Shown: in pieces, positions 25,158 through 37,329 of the stretch
Position numbering within the stretch: the first letter of the stretch is position 1
Layout: every line of letters begins with the position of its first letter
Assembly: GCA_028095005.1 (NCBI GenBank)
Contig: CM051459.1
Location: 44,150,257 to 44,214,256, forward strand
Length of the DNA: 64,000 nucleotides
Reading direction: 5' to 3'
Source of the DNA: Rhynchospora pubera
Taxonomy: Eukaryota > Streptophyta > Magnoliopsida > Poales > Cyperaceae
Made by a program: the position numbers and the translations under genes
The notes under the pieces: model-generated
What the model was told of the DNA's origin: nothing
The model's database searches: none
What the model saw: the letters and a program-made list of their open reading frames with translations, nothing else

Positions 25158-26027
25158 AGAATATTTCGATGTTTTATGATATCGGTTTGACTTTGTAAAA
25201 ATATCATTTTGACTTGGATTTAAATCTGAATTCTGACAAGTCTTTCAAGTTCAAAAAATAAATTTTTAACTTCATTTCGGACCCGACATTCCGAAGAAAA
25301 AAAGTAAGATAAGCTGCATGCTTTGAAATAAGTTGATTTGATATATATTCCATAAAAATAAAATTTTAATTACTTAAAAGTAGGCCCACCAATTAAGGCA
25401 GCTAAGCCATGACATGGGCCTACAAATTAAGGTTCAAACTCTGGAGATATGATGCGCACAAGAGTTGGTTGGGTTCATAAATTGGAGCAGGATCGGATCG
25501 GTATGGGACAGCCATTGGTCGTCCATTTTGTTTACACTTTGGTCTTGACCAGACAGGTGTGACATGCATGCATGATTCATGATTGAAGATGATAATGATG
25601 ATGATCAGGCCCAGGGAATACATTAAATGCGCAAATGCTCTCCTTAAATGCCCTGACCATTAAAACACACCAGAGTCTAAATTGGTAAACTATACCTTGC
25701 AATTTGGCAACGACAACTCCTGTACCTTTGCACGTTTCCATTTTTCCAAAAAACTTTGGTTAGAATAATTGCAAAAAGTTCAGAGGGGAACGAGAATTCA
25801 TGACTATTGAAGCCAATTTACAATTTGCATTAGATCTAGTACTCTTTAAATTGCAATTGTAACATCCACTAGTGAAACCTCTTTTAGTAAAATTTCTTAA
25901 CTAAAATTGTTTCTAAATTATAAATACATAATTTGTTCTCAATTAACATAGAAATTGTTACATTAGCATTTTGTAATTAAATGTACATATTTTTAATTAA
26001 AGATTCTATCAAGCAACATGATTTATT
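25158..26027. other. Intergenic, no gene seen
   Basis: No supported feature. The minus-strand ORF at 25420-25623 has no known domain. Confidence 0.5.
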
Positions 26028-26030
26028 TTA

Positions 26031-26212
26031 GGCTTCGTTTGGATGTGTTGAGAATAAGGTAGGAAGAAGGAAGAAGGGAAGAAATTTATTAGGAAAGGGT
26101 AAATTTATTGGAAAGTGTGTAACTTTTGTGAAGAGTTTGAATGGTTAGAAATAAATTTATTGAAAAAAATTCCTTATTCCTTTTTCCCACTTCCCACCAT
26201 CCAAACACAGCC
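26031..26212. mobile_element. Tourist-like MITE
   Basis: 182 bp, TIRs GGCTTCGTTTGGATG and CATCCAAACACAGCC, TSD TTA on both sides (26028-26030 and 26213-26215). Interior in the opposite orientation to the copy at 17898. Confidence 0.9.
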
Positions 26213-28177
26213 TTAGTGACTAAGAGCAACATAACATGCGTGGGTACCATGGATTAGAAGCTTGTTTGGAGGATCCCTTATTGCTATTTAATTAAAATAG
26301 TAAAGCTTGACTTCCATCTTTTATCTCAAACAAAAATTAAAATTCTACCTTGTTAAAATGTATGCTCGCTAGAAGATCTATGAGGGGAGAAAAGTGAAAA
26401 AGGAAAAAAACACAATAATTGTTGAGTTATTCTGACCTTTGGATGAAGGAAGGGGTAGAACCGAAAATGAATATTATGATGGTTACGCTTTGAAGATCTT
26501 ATACATGGAAAATTCTTAATAAAAGCATTATTAAATTCATAATGTCTGAAGATTGCACACAACCAGTATTCTAGAGGATTTTCAACCGGCGGTCCGGCAT
26601 CTTTACTCCTTGTAGCAGTTAGGAGAATTAAAGTGTTAAAGTGTGGAAAATGTAAAAATATATAATATGAAAATTTAACCTATACAAGGCAACAATGGAG
26701 AAGAGGAGAGGTATATCATGCATGCCGGTCTCTTTATGCAGCCGACATACATCGCTAACATCTAGATAGTGGACTCTAATACCAAGTAAATCTCATTTTA
26801 AGTATCTTTACTTACATAATATTCCAAGTATTTAAGTGTTTCAAATTGTTTGCAAGGTTTCAAAAAATGAATGCGAAAGTTAGTAATCTCTTATATATTT
26901 CTTGATAACCTGTGATTTTGGAAGCAACATATTAATTCTCAGTGAAACAGAATTGAAAATGCAACTTAAACTATCTTTATGCAGGTACAAGTAATCTAGA
27001 TAGTTTGACTTTGTTATTTACAATATGAAATTTTTTTGCGGTGGCCACTTAATTAGCCGACATGCCGTAAAAAATATATGAATATTTTTCTTCATATATC
27101 TTGATATTTAATGTCAACGTAAGTTGGCGAATCTGGTCCTTTTGTAATAATTGTTTTTCTTTATGTTAGTGCTAATTGTAATGTCTCACGAGAACTTATA
27201 TATGGTACGATGGCAGTAGCATGACATCTAGCTAATCCCTAGAAGAAAATAACAAAACCGCAGCTAAAATTAAGTTACTATTAAGGTATATACAATTCCG
27301 AAAAAAAAAATGAAAGTGAAAGAAAGAAGGACTAATCTCTAGAAAAGCTTAGATCGATATTTATTGGCCTTTGGTTGGTATCTATACTAAGCGAATTGTA
27401 AATTGCAGTATATTGCAATCTTTTTATTACAAAAACAATAATATAACCATTTAATTATTCATGTTAAGGCATCATGAGTATTAATGACTTACTACAATAA
27501 ATTTAAGGACAAAGTAGTTAACTCCTTCAACTATAGTACTGTGATTGGACACTTATAGTAACTACAGTAAGTATTAACCACTAAAAAAAAAAACATATTA
27601 AGTACTATTAACGAGTTGGTGTAACCGTGTACTAATGGTTAAATGTAAGCGACTGAAGCATGAGACATGGTTATTTAGTAGGAACGTGACCAGTGCAACT
27701 TTGGCGCACATGCACTTTTAAAGCCGCACAGGAGAGGTGGGGTTTCAGATGGTAGAGTGTATATGTTTTCATATGAACTGATGGATCCGGGTCATTACTA
27801 TATTGTCGCATGCACACTTTCTATTTCATCTGTACTCGATTTTAATCTCTATAATGCTCTCTTTTATATCTTGCACTGTAGCTTGAATCTGTAGTTAGAG
27901 GCCCGCTTCTACAAGGACACTTGCAGCAGAATAGCAAAACGCGGTGTTTAAAAGCAAAAGGACATTTCATTCACAAAAGGAAACGGATGAGATCCATTTT
28001 ATTTTGCGTCGTCTCCATTAATATCATTCCGAAGATATATATTTCTACGAAACAATTAAGGCAATATTTAAGCTATTACTTCTATTATTTTGGTTTGATA
28101 ATCATATATTACTTTATACTTTATAGTTTTCTTGTTATGTGACTCCTCTATCGGATGAGCTGTTTTGAGATTTTTCT
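26213..28177. other. Intergenic, no gene seen
   Basis: AT-rich, short anonymous ORFs only. No inverted repeats with TSDs found by eye. Confidence 0.45.
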
Positions 28178-28189
28178 TAATTAATAACA

Positions 28190-28288
28190 ATTTAATTTAA
28201 AGATAAATTGGAGGTCTAAGCCACCCAATTTATTTTTAAATTAAATGTCTATGAAAGACCCCCAGCCGAGTTTCGAACCTGCGACCTA
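28190..28288 (-). mobile_element. SINE, minus strand, 5' truncated
   Basis: On the minus strand it reads box-B-like GGTCGCAGGTTCGAAACTC, the body TAGACATTTAATTTAAAAA and a tail ...CAATTTATCTTTAAA. TSD TAATTAATAACA (12 bp) at 28178-28189 and 28289-28300. About 99 bp. Confidence 0.82.
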
Positions 28289-29109
28289 TAATTAATAACA
28301 TTTTGTAAAACAGTTTTAAAGTATAAACTTGAAGAGGGCCATCAATTTTTCATGTTTGCTCAATCTGAAGTATAGACCATTGTACTACTGTACGTTGTGG
28401 GTGAGGGGTTGGTCGGTTGCTTTAATTAATGGGTGCTTGGAACGGAAGCAAATGCAAATAGATCAATACTGTTCATATCGTTTAATAGACTTAAAGTTGG
28501 AGTCTTTGAAGATATGGTGCTTTTTATTATTTTTTTTTCATGTTTCGTTTTAGGTTCCAACTTCCAAATGGGGTACAATAGTAGCTTCTATTATCTTTAT
28601 AGTATGAAAAAGGCACACGGGGAGATTTCACTGTGTTGTGTTAAGAGCAGAGAGTGCTTTACACACTACTGAACAGTCTGAACTGCATGCACTATCCACA
28701 GTTTATGTACTATTCTCGAATCTTGAGTAACATAATACAATGAATCATTTCTTCAGTACTAGAGTATGATTAATGTTATTGTTTACTGCAAATTTTCTCA
28801 GCAATCGCTACTCATTAATCCAATTACATATTGTATCTCAGAAGTATTCAACTTTAATTCCTCTCGGCAGTTAGATTTGCAAATTTGAATACTGAATACT
28901 GTTATCTTAGTACTTGTCAAATAGCACGTTAGGATATCAGATTAAGATAAATAGTTGGAATAGGATCGATCAAATATATTTGCTTCTGTCACCACCTCTG
29001 ATATTAACGATCAATCTATAATTTCATAATACATTGGCACCTAACTGAAGCTAATTACTATAAAATCCAATGAAAGAAAATTGATTAGAATATATAATAT
29101 GTACATTTG

Positions 29110-29232
29110 GAGAACCACCTCTTGATCTAGTGAGAGGTCTCAGATTCGAAGTCCGACTGGAGGGTCTTTTATAGACATTTAATTTAGAAATAAGTTGGGA
29201 GACTTAACCCCAATTTATCTTTTAAAAAAATA
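29110..29232 (+). mobile_element. SINE, longest copy of the family
   Basis: 123 bp: a 5' tRNA-like part (CTTGATCTAGTGAGAGG then GTCTCAGATTCGAAGTCC, a box-B-like motif), the body TATAGACATTTAATTTAGAA and the tail CAATTTATCTTTTAAAAAAA. TSD ATATGTACATTTG (13 bp) at 29097-29109 and 29232-29244; one base at the junction is shared. SINEs are transcribed by RNA polymerase III from such internal boxes and mobilised by LINE machinery. Confidence 0.85.
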
Positions 29233-29496
29233 TATGTACATTTGCTTTCGTATTATCAGTTTTACTTATTCAAGAATTACCTAACCTTGAGATGAGGGTT
29301 AAATTCACATTGCGCGTGCTACAATTCAGAAAAAGAAAACTGGGCAGATTAATTTTTGATACAAAAATGCATAATTGCTTTAAATAATATACTAAATATA
29401 TTTGATACAAAAATGCATAATTACTAATAATATACTATATATTTCATTGTTCATTATCAGTTTGTAGAAAATTTTCTACTTTTTTTTAATTATAAT

Positions 29497-29882
29497 GAGT
29501 AATGCTAGAATCAAACATATAGGACGTCAAACACGATCCAAACGTAGCATATTAAAATTTCAAACGGTCGATCCAAACCGCTCAATATGATCTCTATATT
29601 AAAATATCTTTGATAATCAAATTTTATATTTTTTTCATATTTTCTAACTATTTTTTTCGAATTTTCAAAATTAAAGGGTTCAGAACTTTTTAGATTGAGC
29701 ATATTGAAAAATTCCAAAAAATAGTAAAAAAAATTGAAAAAATATAAAATTTGGTCTCCATGAAGATTTTATAACACAGAACAATTTGTGTGGTTTGGAT
29801 CGGCCATTTCAATTTTAAAAATTAAAATTTCATCGCGTTGGACAAGTGTACGTGTCCTATATGTTTGACACTAGCAACCCCC
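29497..29882. mobile_element. Fold-back MULE-type MITE, 9-bp TSD
   Basis: TIRs (GAGTAATGCTAGAATCAAAC versus, inverted, GGGGGTTGCTAGTGTCAAAC, both followed by ATATAGGAC) are flanked by a 9-bp TSD AATTATAAT (29488-29496 and 29883-29891). Length 386 bp, no coding. Confidence 0.8.
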
Positions 29883-30502
29883 AATTATAATAGCAGAAAA
29901 ATGCAAAATATTGAGTGAATCATTAACTTGTAAAGTAATTGAGTTTGCCAAATTCTATGCAATAAGATGCCTTTTTACAGTAATTGAGTAGGCATCTTCA
30001 GGTGCCTATCTCAGAGGAGCAGCATTCTGAAATTGGAAACAAATGATACTGATGCTGTATGGGTAGCTGGAGTAATGAAGGCTGGGTAAGTCTCAGTTTG
30101 CCAGGTTATACATGAGACGCTACGCAAACGGCAGCATTGTGTAGTGGTAGTGGCACAGGATATAATGGTCTGGTATTTATACTGAACTGAAATACAACAT
30201 GTAAACTAATGGATACTGTCAATTGACAGAGATACTGCCTCCAACGTACGTGTACAGAGGTTCCTGTCTCCAAGACTTCAATTTAAAGGAACAAAATATC
30301 TCCCAAATTATATTTGTTCTGCTACAAAGCTAGCCATCAATAACTTGGTATAATTAATGCCCAATGTCTATATGTCGAATCGCTGGCGTGAGGTTGAATT
30401 CAAATCATATTCCCTGAAAACTCTACATTTTTACTATCCTGACTTATTTTTATTTTTTTTTCTTATTTTTCTGTCCAATGTACTCTCCATTATATTCTTT
30501 AC

Positions 30503-30659
30503 GGGGCTGTTTGGATCACATGGGAATACGAGAAATTTTCTATTTTTGGACATAAATTTATTATAAACAATTCAAACTCTTCACAAAATTACATACTTAC
30601 TAATATTTTATGTCTAAGAATAGAAAATTCCTCTTATTTCTGAGCGATCCAAACGCCCC
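30503..30659. mobile_element. MITE, GGGGCTGTTTGGATC type
   Basis: 157 bp with inverted ends GGGGCTGTTTGGATCAC and GCGATCCAAACGCCCC. Uninterrupted relative of the nested copy at 24870-25157. TSD not exact. Confidence 0.75.
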
Positions 30660-30740
30660 TGTATAATTTCCTTTTTTTACAATAGTATAGAAGCACTACA
30701 GTTGGTTTTTGTTGGTAAATATTTTATTCCTGACTCCTAA

Positions 30741-31001
30741 GGCCTTGCTCCAGAAAGGAGTACAGGAGGTGAACGAGGAGAGAGTAAACTGACCAAATCC
30801 TGTCCAGAGAGGTTAACCTGCTCCCAATCAATAAAATTTCAGGAGTAATGGAGGTGAATGGGAGAGAACTAGGAGACACTATGTGTAAAAACAATAAAAA
30901 GAGAGAAAACTTGATTCACCCTCAAATTTGGGGTTTATTGACATTGTCCTTGCTTTCTTTTCTATTCTTTTCCTTCTTCCTTCTAATTCTGGAGCAAAGC
31001 C
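30741..31001. mobile_element. Tourist-like MITE, second family (TIR GGCCTTGCTCCAGAA)
   Basis: 261 bp, TIRs GGCCTTGCTCCAGAA and TTCTGGAGCAAAGCC, TSD TAA on both sides (30738-30740 and 31002-31004). TAA is the standard PIF/Harbinger target. Confidence 0.82.
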
Positions 31002-31496
31002 TAAGGGAATATGTTCACCTTAAGCTATTATTACTGTAAAATAATAAAAAAATAGTTTTTACTGAAAAAGATATAGAAGTCAACATAGTCGTTCAAAGAT
31101 TCCTTTCCTGAGTGAAAAAGTGGGAAGTGGGCTAGGGAATGGACTCTGGCAGTGGCAGGCTGGCAGCCTAGAAAAAGCCAGCAGCAGAAAGAACTGGAAA
31201 CATTTTTAATTCATTAATTTTTCATTTGCTGCTTTCATCTGGGGATATGTAAATCATACATTGGGGATGAGGCCCAAAAACAGAGGCAGAGAGAGATGAG
31301 AGAGTGGCTCCAGACTTCAAACCCAGCCCACTCAGAAAGAAAATCTGACCGTTAGCTGTCCTCCAGTAGACGACAAAGCTCTCCCACCGAGCCGCTGGTG
31401 ACTACTTCCTCCATTCAATTTTTATTTTCGGAAAATTTTACAAAGAACCCAAACTTTTATTGTAATAATAGCGAATTTTTATAGTAGACTTACAAG

Positions 31497-31772
31497 TAGG
31501 GCTGTCAACGGATTCCGTTTCGCACGTTTTCGTTCCGTTCTATCCAAAACGAAACAGCTAACGTAATGAAAATGGATTTCGTTTCTGAACACGGAATGGA
31601 AACGAAACTGGTACCGGTAAACGTTACTGTTCTGTTTACCAATAACTAGGCTGAAATTAATGGAAAATGAAGAACGGAACAGCTAACGAAATAGAAAACC
31701 GTTCCGTTTTACGAAACGGAACTGAAACGGAACACTCCTGTTTCGCTTTCGTTGTTAACGTTTGACACCCTA
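31497..31772. mobile_element. hAT MITE of the TAGGGCTGTCAA family
   Basis: 276 bp, TIRs TAGGGCTGTCAACGG and GTTTGACACCCTA, subterminal CCGTTTCG/CGAAACGGAA words. Flanked by CTTACAAG (31489-31496 and 31773-31780), a perfect 8-bp TSD. It abuts the element at 31781-32658 with only the shared TSD between them. Confidence 0.88.
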
Positions 31773-31780
31773 CTTACAAG

Positions 31781-32658
31781 CAGGGGCAAAGCCATGTATA
31801 TATTGGTGGGTCCATGGACCCACCTAAAAAAAATATTTGTTATTGCATTTGTTTGTAATAAAAAAAATATCACAAGAGGTTAAGGACCCATCTAAACCCA
31901 GCTGAACATGTTATGTTTGATTTGAATTGCATAACAACGCCTAAAAAAGTGCATAGGGACCCAAGTAGTATTTGTTCATGACTAATCATCTTCTTTCTTC
32001 CTCTCGAATGAATCTTATTAAGACGCAACTTAGAATATAATTGAACATTTGAATGACTAATTATTTGTAGCGTATATATACTAGCACAAATCTCGCGCAT
32101 TGTGTGATTCGCTTATATAATGCTTTGTGAACTTTAGGACATTATAAACAAAATATACCACAGAAGATCAAAAGTATAATTCGGATATTATATAAAAATT
32201 GCTACTAAAAATTCTAAATATTGTTTCTGTCAAAAAATTTAAAACGTCACAAAAGATTAAAAATATTGTGGTTTGAACAGTGGCCGAACTCCTTTGTATG
32301 CCTCCCATCTTTATATGTCTATAATATAATATAGAAAAATAAATATCAATGAGATTTCTAATGAATCTATTATGCAAAATTATGAAAAAAATAAAAGTTT
32401 TAAGAGAAAATTGTTGTAGTTTTTTACTATCTTGATTTTTGAATTATTATTTTGTATCTTAATTATATTATTTAAGATTTTTTATTGTTATTATAATATA
32501 TATTTGAGTTCTCATGATTGTTTTGTAACATTATTTTAGATTTGTTTATTTAAAATTTTTTATTATACAATGTCTATATTAAACATTATATCGTGCATAT
32601 GTTTTTAGCAAAAAAATTTTATAGATCCTGCTGATACAAAATCCTAGCTTCGCCACTG
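31781..32658. mobile_element. hAT-like element, TIR CAGGGGCAAAGCC, same target as its neighbour
   Basis: Ends CAGGGGCAAAGCCATG and (AA)TCCTAGCTTCGCCACTG. Flanked by CTTACAAG (31773-31780 and 32659-32666). 878 bp, no transposase. It carries a Helitron-like segment at about 32081-32335. The TIR matches the element at 6111-6745. Confidence 0.8.
32081..32335 (-). mobile_element. Possible non-autonomous Helitron inside the hAT element
   Basis: On the minus strand it starts TCTATATTATATTATAG and ends with an imperfect GC hairpin (TCACACAATGCGCGA) a few bases before CTAG and a host T. The 3' end resembles the Helitron end at 9327. The base before the start is T rather than the expected A, so the 5' boundary is uncertain. 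Confidence 0.45.
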
Positions 32659-32874
32659 CTTACAAGTGTTCAAAGTTCAAACTATTGTTATTGCCTTATA
32701 GTTGTTAACACTACTGTTGATTATACGACTTGAGAACTCAAAATTCAATTTGATAATTAAAACTCATTATTTTAACAACTTTGATTTTATTCAGTGGCTG
32801 ATACACTAGCACACAAGCTTACTCACCTCAAATTTCGTAAAAGTCTGTCATGTTCTCAAATACAAGATCTCTAT

Positions 32875-33019
32875 GGCTCCGTTTGGATAGATGTGGGAAG
32901 AAGTGGGAAGAAGTATTGGGAAGTGTGTAACTTTGTGAAGAGTTTGGATTGTTAATAATAAATTTGGGCCTTCTTCCTTCTTCCTTCTTCCTATATCCAA
33001 ACTATATCCAAACGGTGCC
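32875..33019. mobile_element. Tourist-like MITE
   Basis: 145 bp, TIRs GGCTCCGTTTGGATAG and ATATCCAAACGGTGCC, TSD TAT (32872-32874 and 33020-33022). Confidence 0.88.
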
Positions 33020-33175
33020 TATAATATGCAGGAGAATACTTTGAGTTTATGTCCCATTTTTTTTTTTTAAAAAAAAGAAAAATATTATTCTTTAGCAAGA
33101 TACAATAAAAGAAAATGTCCTACCAAAGATATATATCTCTATCAAAGATGGGACTGGACTCCCATTTTTACCTAA

Positions 33176-33322
33176 GGGTGTGTTTGGATATAGGAAGAAG
33201 GAAGAAGAAGAAGGAAGAAGGAAGAAAAAAAATTATAAACAATCTAAACTCTTCACAAAGTTACACACTTCCCAATACTTCTTCCCTTCTTCCCTTCTTC
33301 CCACACCTATCCAAACGGAGCC
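33176..33322. mobile_element. Tourist-like MITE
   Basis: 147 bp, TIRs GGGTGTGTTTGGATA and TATCCAAACGGAGCC, TSD TAA (33173-33175 and 33323-33325). Lies only about 155 bp from the previous copy, in the opposite internal orientation. Confidence 0.9.
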
Positions 33323-33375
33323 TAAAAAAAAAGATATGTATATGTGGCTTAATGACGGGTATACACTACGTACAC

Positions 33376-33564
33376 GGAACCAGATCCTCTGGTCTTCCGA
33401 TCAGAGAAATCCTCCGGTCGTTTTTAGATCTGAGCCGTCTAATTTAATTTTAATGGCTATGGATGCCCCGTGCTAGTACCACGATTGATAGGCCCGAAAA
33501 AATGTTAACCGTTGAGATTAAGTCGGACGGTACAGATCGAAAAATGACCAGAGGATCCGACTCC
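33376..33564. mobile_element. Fold-back MULE-like MITE, 10-bp TSD
   Basis: 189 bp, inverted ends GGAACCAGATCCTCTGGTC and GACCAGAGGATCCGACTCC, flanked by CTACGTACAC (33366-33375 and 33565-33574). Same length and inner words (TTAACCGTTGAGATTA) as 2945-3133. Confidence 0.8.
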
Positions 33565-33899
33565 CTACGTACACCATATTTCAACATATATGGAAGCTAA
33601 ACATCCCTCTTAAGATCAAGCTAAACATCTCTGATGTTTGATTTTCCTTTTACAGAGCTTCAGCTAGAGTACCGGCAAGCTCCACAGTGTGAATCAATGT
33701 GTGATAGCTTTTGTTCTTTTTTTTTTTTTTGTAAATTGGTGATACCTTTGTTTAGGGATGAGAGAAGAAGCATTTAGTTTTAATCCTTTCAACTGTTAAT
33801 TTTTTTCTGTAGTTTGAATGTTGAACTGCTTTACACCCGATCTAACCCATTAATTCTTTTTCTTTACACCCGACTGATATTTTCCCTTTCTCTTTTGAG

Positions 33900-34140
33900 T
33901 GTCAGTCATGTATATATGCCGCACAAGCTCAATTAAATACTTTTTTTTTGTTTTATATGTAATTGTGCATAAAAAGTGTGGAAAAATTGTCTATTATAAT
34001 ATATGAATGATATTCTATCATAAATGTTGTTTGTGCGCAATATTTTTTTTAACAAGTCATGAAAAATTATATATATCTTTTTTTATCATTAATTTGAGTC
34101 ATTGACGAGCAAACACAGTGACCTGAGAAGTTTTTAGGTT
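33900..34140 (+). pseudogene. Downstream remnant of a lost F-box cluster copy
   Basis: Similar by eye to sequence downstream of F-box copies 1 and 3: GCATAAAAAGTGTGG, a block with ATATTCTATCA, then GACGAGCAAACACAGTGACCT and GAGAAGTTTT. The comparable blocks are at about 39880-40055 and 50840-50930. No F-box reading frame is left upstream of it. Read as the 3' flank of a further, deleted copy; alignment is needed to confirm. Confidence 0.4.
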
Positions 34141-34847
34141 TTTATTTAACCTCCCTAGCAGCCGTGCCCACTCAATGTGTGGGCAGACATGAATATGTCA
34201 TATTTGAAAATGGAAATATTATTTGACACAGATATGTTGTCAATTTTCAATATTTAATCATAAAATTAATTGATGAATGAAATAATACATGTCAAATTTC
34301 TGCAATTAAGAATTTTGAGAGTTTATGAAATTTATTTTGTGGTAAAAAATGGTTCAAAAATAGAGAAGAGTATTATTTTGGTGGATTTTGATGTTGATGT
34401 ATAAGTTGAATTGGTTTCTTCCAATTTTTTTGAATTTACTTGGATTTTTTGGTGATCTTTCAAGGTTTCAGCTTATTTGGAGGATTCTAGTTGTCTGGCT
34501 ACTATGTGGTGGATTTCTGATAGGATCCAGAAGATCTCGGCCACAGAAAATCAGCTACATCCGAGAAAGTTGAAGGATTGTTTGGGCTGTCGTTTATGCT
34601 GTATCATGGCTCAGATATTGTTCCTAGGCTTGCAATTAAAGAAAAGAGAGAAGCGGTTCTCGTCTACTGGGATTGGCTTTGGATTTGGTCCTTTTATGTC
34701 CAAATTATTTAGATTGTTGCTTCATGTTCTTCCGATGTGGAGGCCATCTTTTATTTGGTTTATAGAATTCAATTTGTACTTATACGAACATATTGTTTAT
34801 ACAAAGGAGTCATTATCATGTCTAAGTAAATGTAGCGGCATGTATTT

Positions 34848-35030
34848 TGGACTCCTGATTGCTGCAACAATGCAAACAAACGGCAAGTCAATATATTTGC
34901 AATTGAGTATCTTGATAGCATAATTAACAAAAACATATTTGACTCCTGACTTAAAAGTAACAAAGCAAACAAACCGCAAGTCAATCTATTTGCAATTGAG
35001 TATCTTGATAGCATAATTAACAAAATAATC
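34848..35030. repeat. Tandem duplication, about 93-bp unit x 2
   Basis: Two consecutive copies of a segment from GACTCCTGA to ATAGCATAATTAACAAAA, the second offset by 93 bp, with few differences outside the 5' third. Non-coding. Confidence 0.85.
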
Positions 35031-35739
35031 TGTCCTTGTGAAGATACTACATGCTCCAATTCATTTCATTACATGACATTTACAAAACATTGCAAATAGC
35101 AAATTATTACAAGATATTCAAAATTAAATATAAAAAAAAATAGCTTCAAGAGTTCTCAGGGATGCATTCTACACCTTGGAACCAAAAAAAAGGATTAGTT
35201 AGTAACAACATTTCAACCTTTTCTTAATATTTCTCTTATACTTATAAGACTGATCCTAACCATCAGACCGATGTTCACTTACATTGGGACATAAATGTGC
35301 TTCTGGTGATCGAACGGAAACAATACACATAAGAGACCCAAACACCGTACACACATTACATCCAAACAATTACAAGTTATAGGTAAACATTCAAGTAACA
35401 TTCAATTGATACAGTGAAAAACTTCAATGAGAGAAAAAAAGAGTTGGTTCAAACCAACCACAAGGGATAGCTGGGCTTAGCTTAGTAATAATACACAGTA
35501 AAGCAAGTAGAAAAGAATCAATACCAGTTGAACATGAAATTCTTAAGTCCGAAAAGGAATACTTGGCTTTTAACCATTCAGCCCTTGTGTTCTCTAGAAA
35601 CAACAGTAAATTAAAGAAAGATCCAAGCTTTTACTGTAAAGTTATGTAAAGGAGCTAGCAGGAAACTATATTATACTCAAAGTTCAAACCTAAGGTGCGA
35701 CCTTTGTTATAGAGACTAAGTATGCTAATTTAACTTATG

Positions 35740-37329
35740 TTAGCTGTTGTCTCTAAAGGAGGCGGCTTAACCAAGATTTAGCGGAAGCAATTGAGGTTTT
35801 AGACCAGTTTGGTATGAACTATCCTAACACAATTCAATTGGTACCCAATACAAGCAAGCACACAAGCAATTCAAGTATAGCAAGATAATAAAGAGAAAAA
35901 TAGAGAGAGAAATTGAACACTCGGTATGATTACGGAGTTCCGACCCGCTAGGAAAGGCTAGTCTTAGTCGTACGTCTCCGAAAGTTTCGCTACCACGAAA
36001 GGGCGCGCTCCTTTCAATTCCAACAAGAACGGGACTACAACTTCGAACCGAATCACCTTGTTACAAGACTCTCAAGGTGGATCGACCTAACTTGAATGGA
36101 ACAACGGTCTCAAATGAGAAGAGCTCTCAACCTATTCCAACCTACACCTAGCGACAATGTCGGGGCGGTGGTGTTTGAGGCTACTAAATCTCTCAAGATG
36201 GTCTAGCTATGTAAAGCTCAAGTGGGAGAGTATCCATGTGCTCAAAGACTCAATTTTGGTCTAATTTTGCAAAGCAAAACTCTCTATCTCGTTGGTTGGA
36301 GAGAGAACAAGAGGTGGATATATTTAGGGCTCGAAATGAGCAGTTCCCCAGCAAAAATTGGCCACAGTGTTACACAACGTTGAATATGACCGTTGTAAAA
36401 TCTAACGGCTAGTTAATATAGCTGTTGGGCTGTCAGAGCATTGTGCAATGCTATATGCCATTGCACAACGAGGCAGTGTATTGTCAAAGGAGAGCTCCGA
36501 CAATTCCGTTGGAAATTGTCAGAGTGTTGCTTGCCACTGAATGGCGTTACACAACGTTAAAGGGAGACAAAAGGAACAACTCTGACAGATTTAACAGAGC
36601 GTTGTACAACGCTATATACCGTCACACAACGCTAACGTTATCCAACGCTAAAAGACGTTGGCTAACGTTTCCTGTAACTTTGCATGTAAAAACAACTGTT
36701 TACAAGGGTTTTACATGGGACAGCGCTGTCTGAACATCGATGCAGCGCTATCTGAACAACACAGCTAACTTGGAATTTTTGTGGCGTTGTGCAACGCTAT
36801 ATGACGTTGCACAATGGTACTCAAGAAAATTTCAAGTTTTTAACTGTGGCGTTGTACAACGTTGTGACTCAGCGTTGCCTAACTCTGTATAGCGTTGTGC
36901 AACGTTGATTCACAAAAGTCAGTTGTTCTAGTTTTGAAAACTCAGCGTTGTGTGCCACTATCTAGCGTTGTACGACGCTAGGTCATTGAAAACATGATTT
37001 TGCTGGTTTATTGAGTCTTTCGCTATCTAGACCATTTCAAGGATAAACAAGGGGAGCTTGCCACAATTGAAAACAAAATTTTGCTGGTTTATTGAGCTTT
37101 TCGCTATCTAGACTATTTCAAGAATAAACAAGGACTAAAATATACCTTCTATCCTAGTCTAAACTAGCCTACAAACTCTCCAAAGACTTGATCTTGATCT
37201 TTCTTAAAGTTTTTATTCAAGTCTTCATAAATTGTATCTTCTTCCTATAAAACTCAAAGAAGATTGTTATATGCCAAATGATATTGTTTTGTAATCGACA
37301 AACCTAGAGACATTTAGTACAACATTAGC
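35740..37329 (-). mobile_element. Solo LTR, probably Copia SIRE-like (1,580 bp, TSD TTAGC)
   Basis: The LTR is 35745-37324. It starts TGTTGTCTC and ends GTACAACA on the + strand (inverted TGTTGT/ACAACA) and is flanked by TTAGC on both sides (35740-35744 and 37325-37329). Orientation is inferred as minus from a TATA-like AAATATATCC near 36315-36330 and the general layout. The word GCGTTGTGCAACGC and variants recur many times between about 36370 and 36985. The LTR sits in the promoter of F-box copy 1: its right flank TTAGCCATTTT continues the shared upstream sequence. The superfamily call is from memory of SIRE LTR ends and is tentative. Confidence 0.82.

Noticed and set aside
30128..30175. tRNA-like A-box (GTGTAGTGGTAGTGGC)
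   Set aside because: No matching B-box or acceptor stem within tRNA distance.
34388..34923. Overlapping plus-strand ORFs with Trp- and Leu-rich products
   Set aside because: No recognised family, no splice support and interrupted frames; may be a decayed gene fragment but not supportable.
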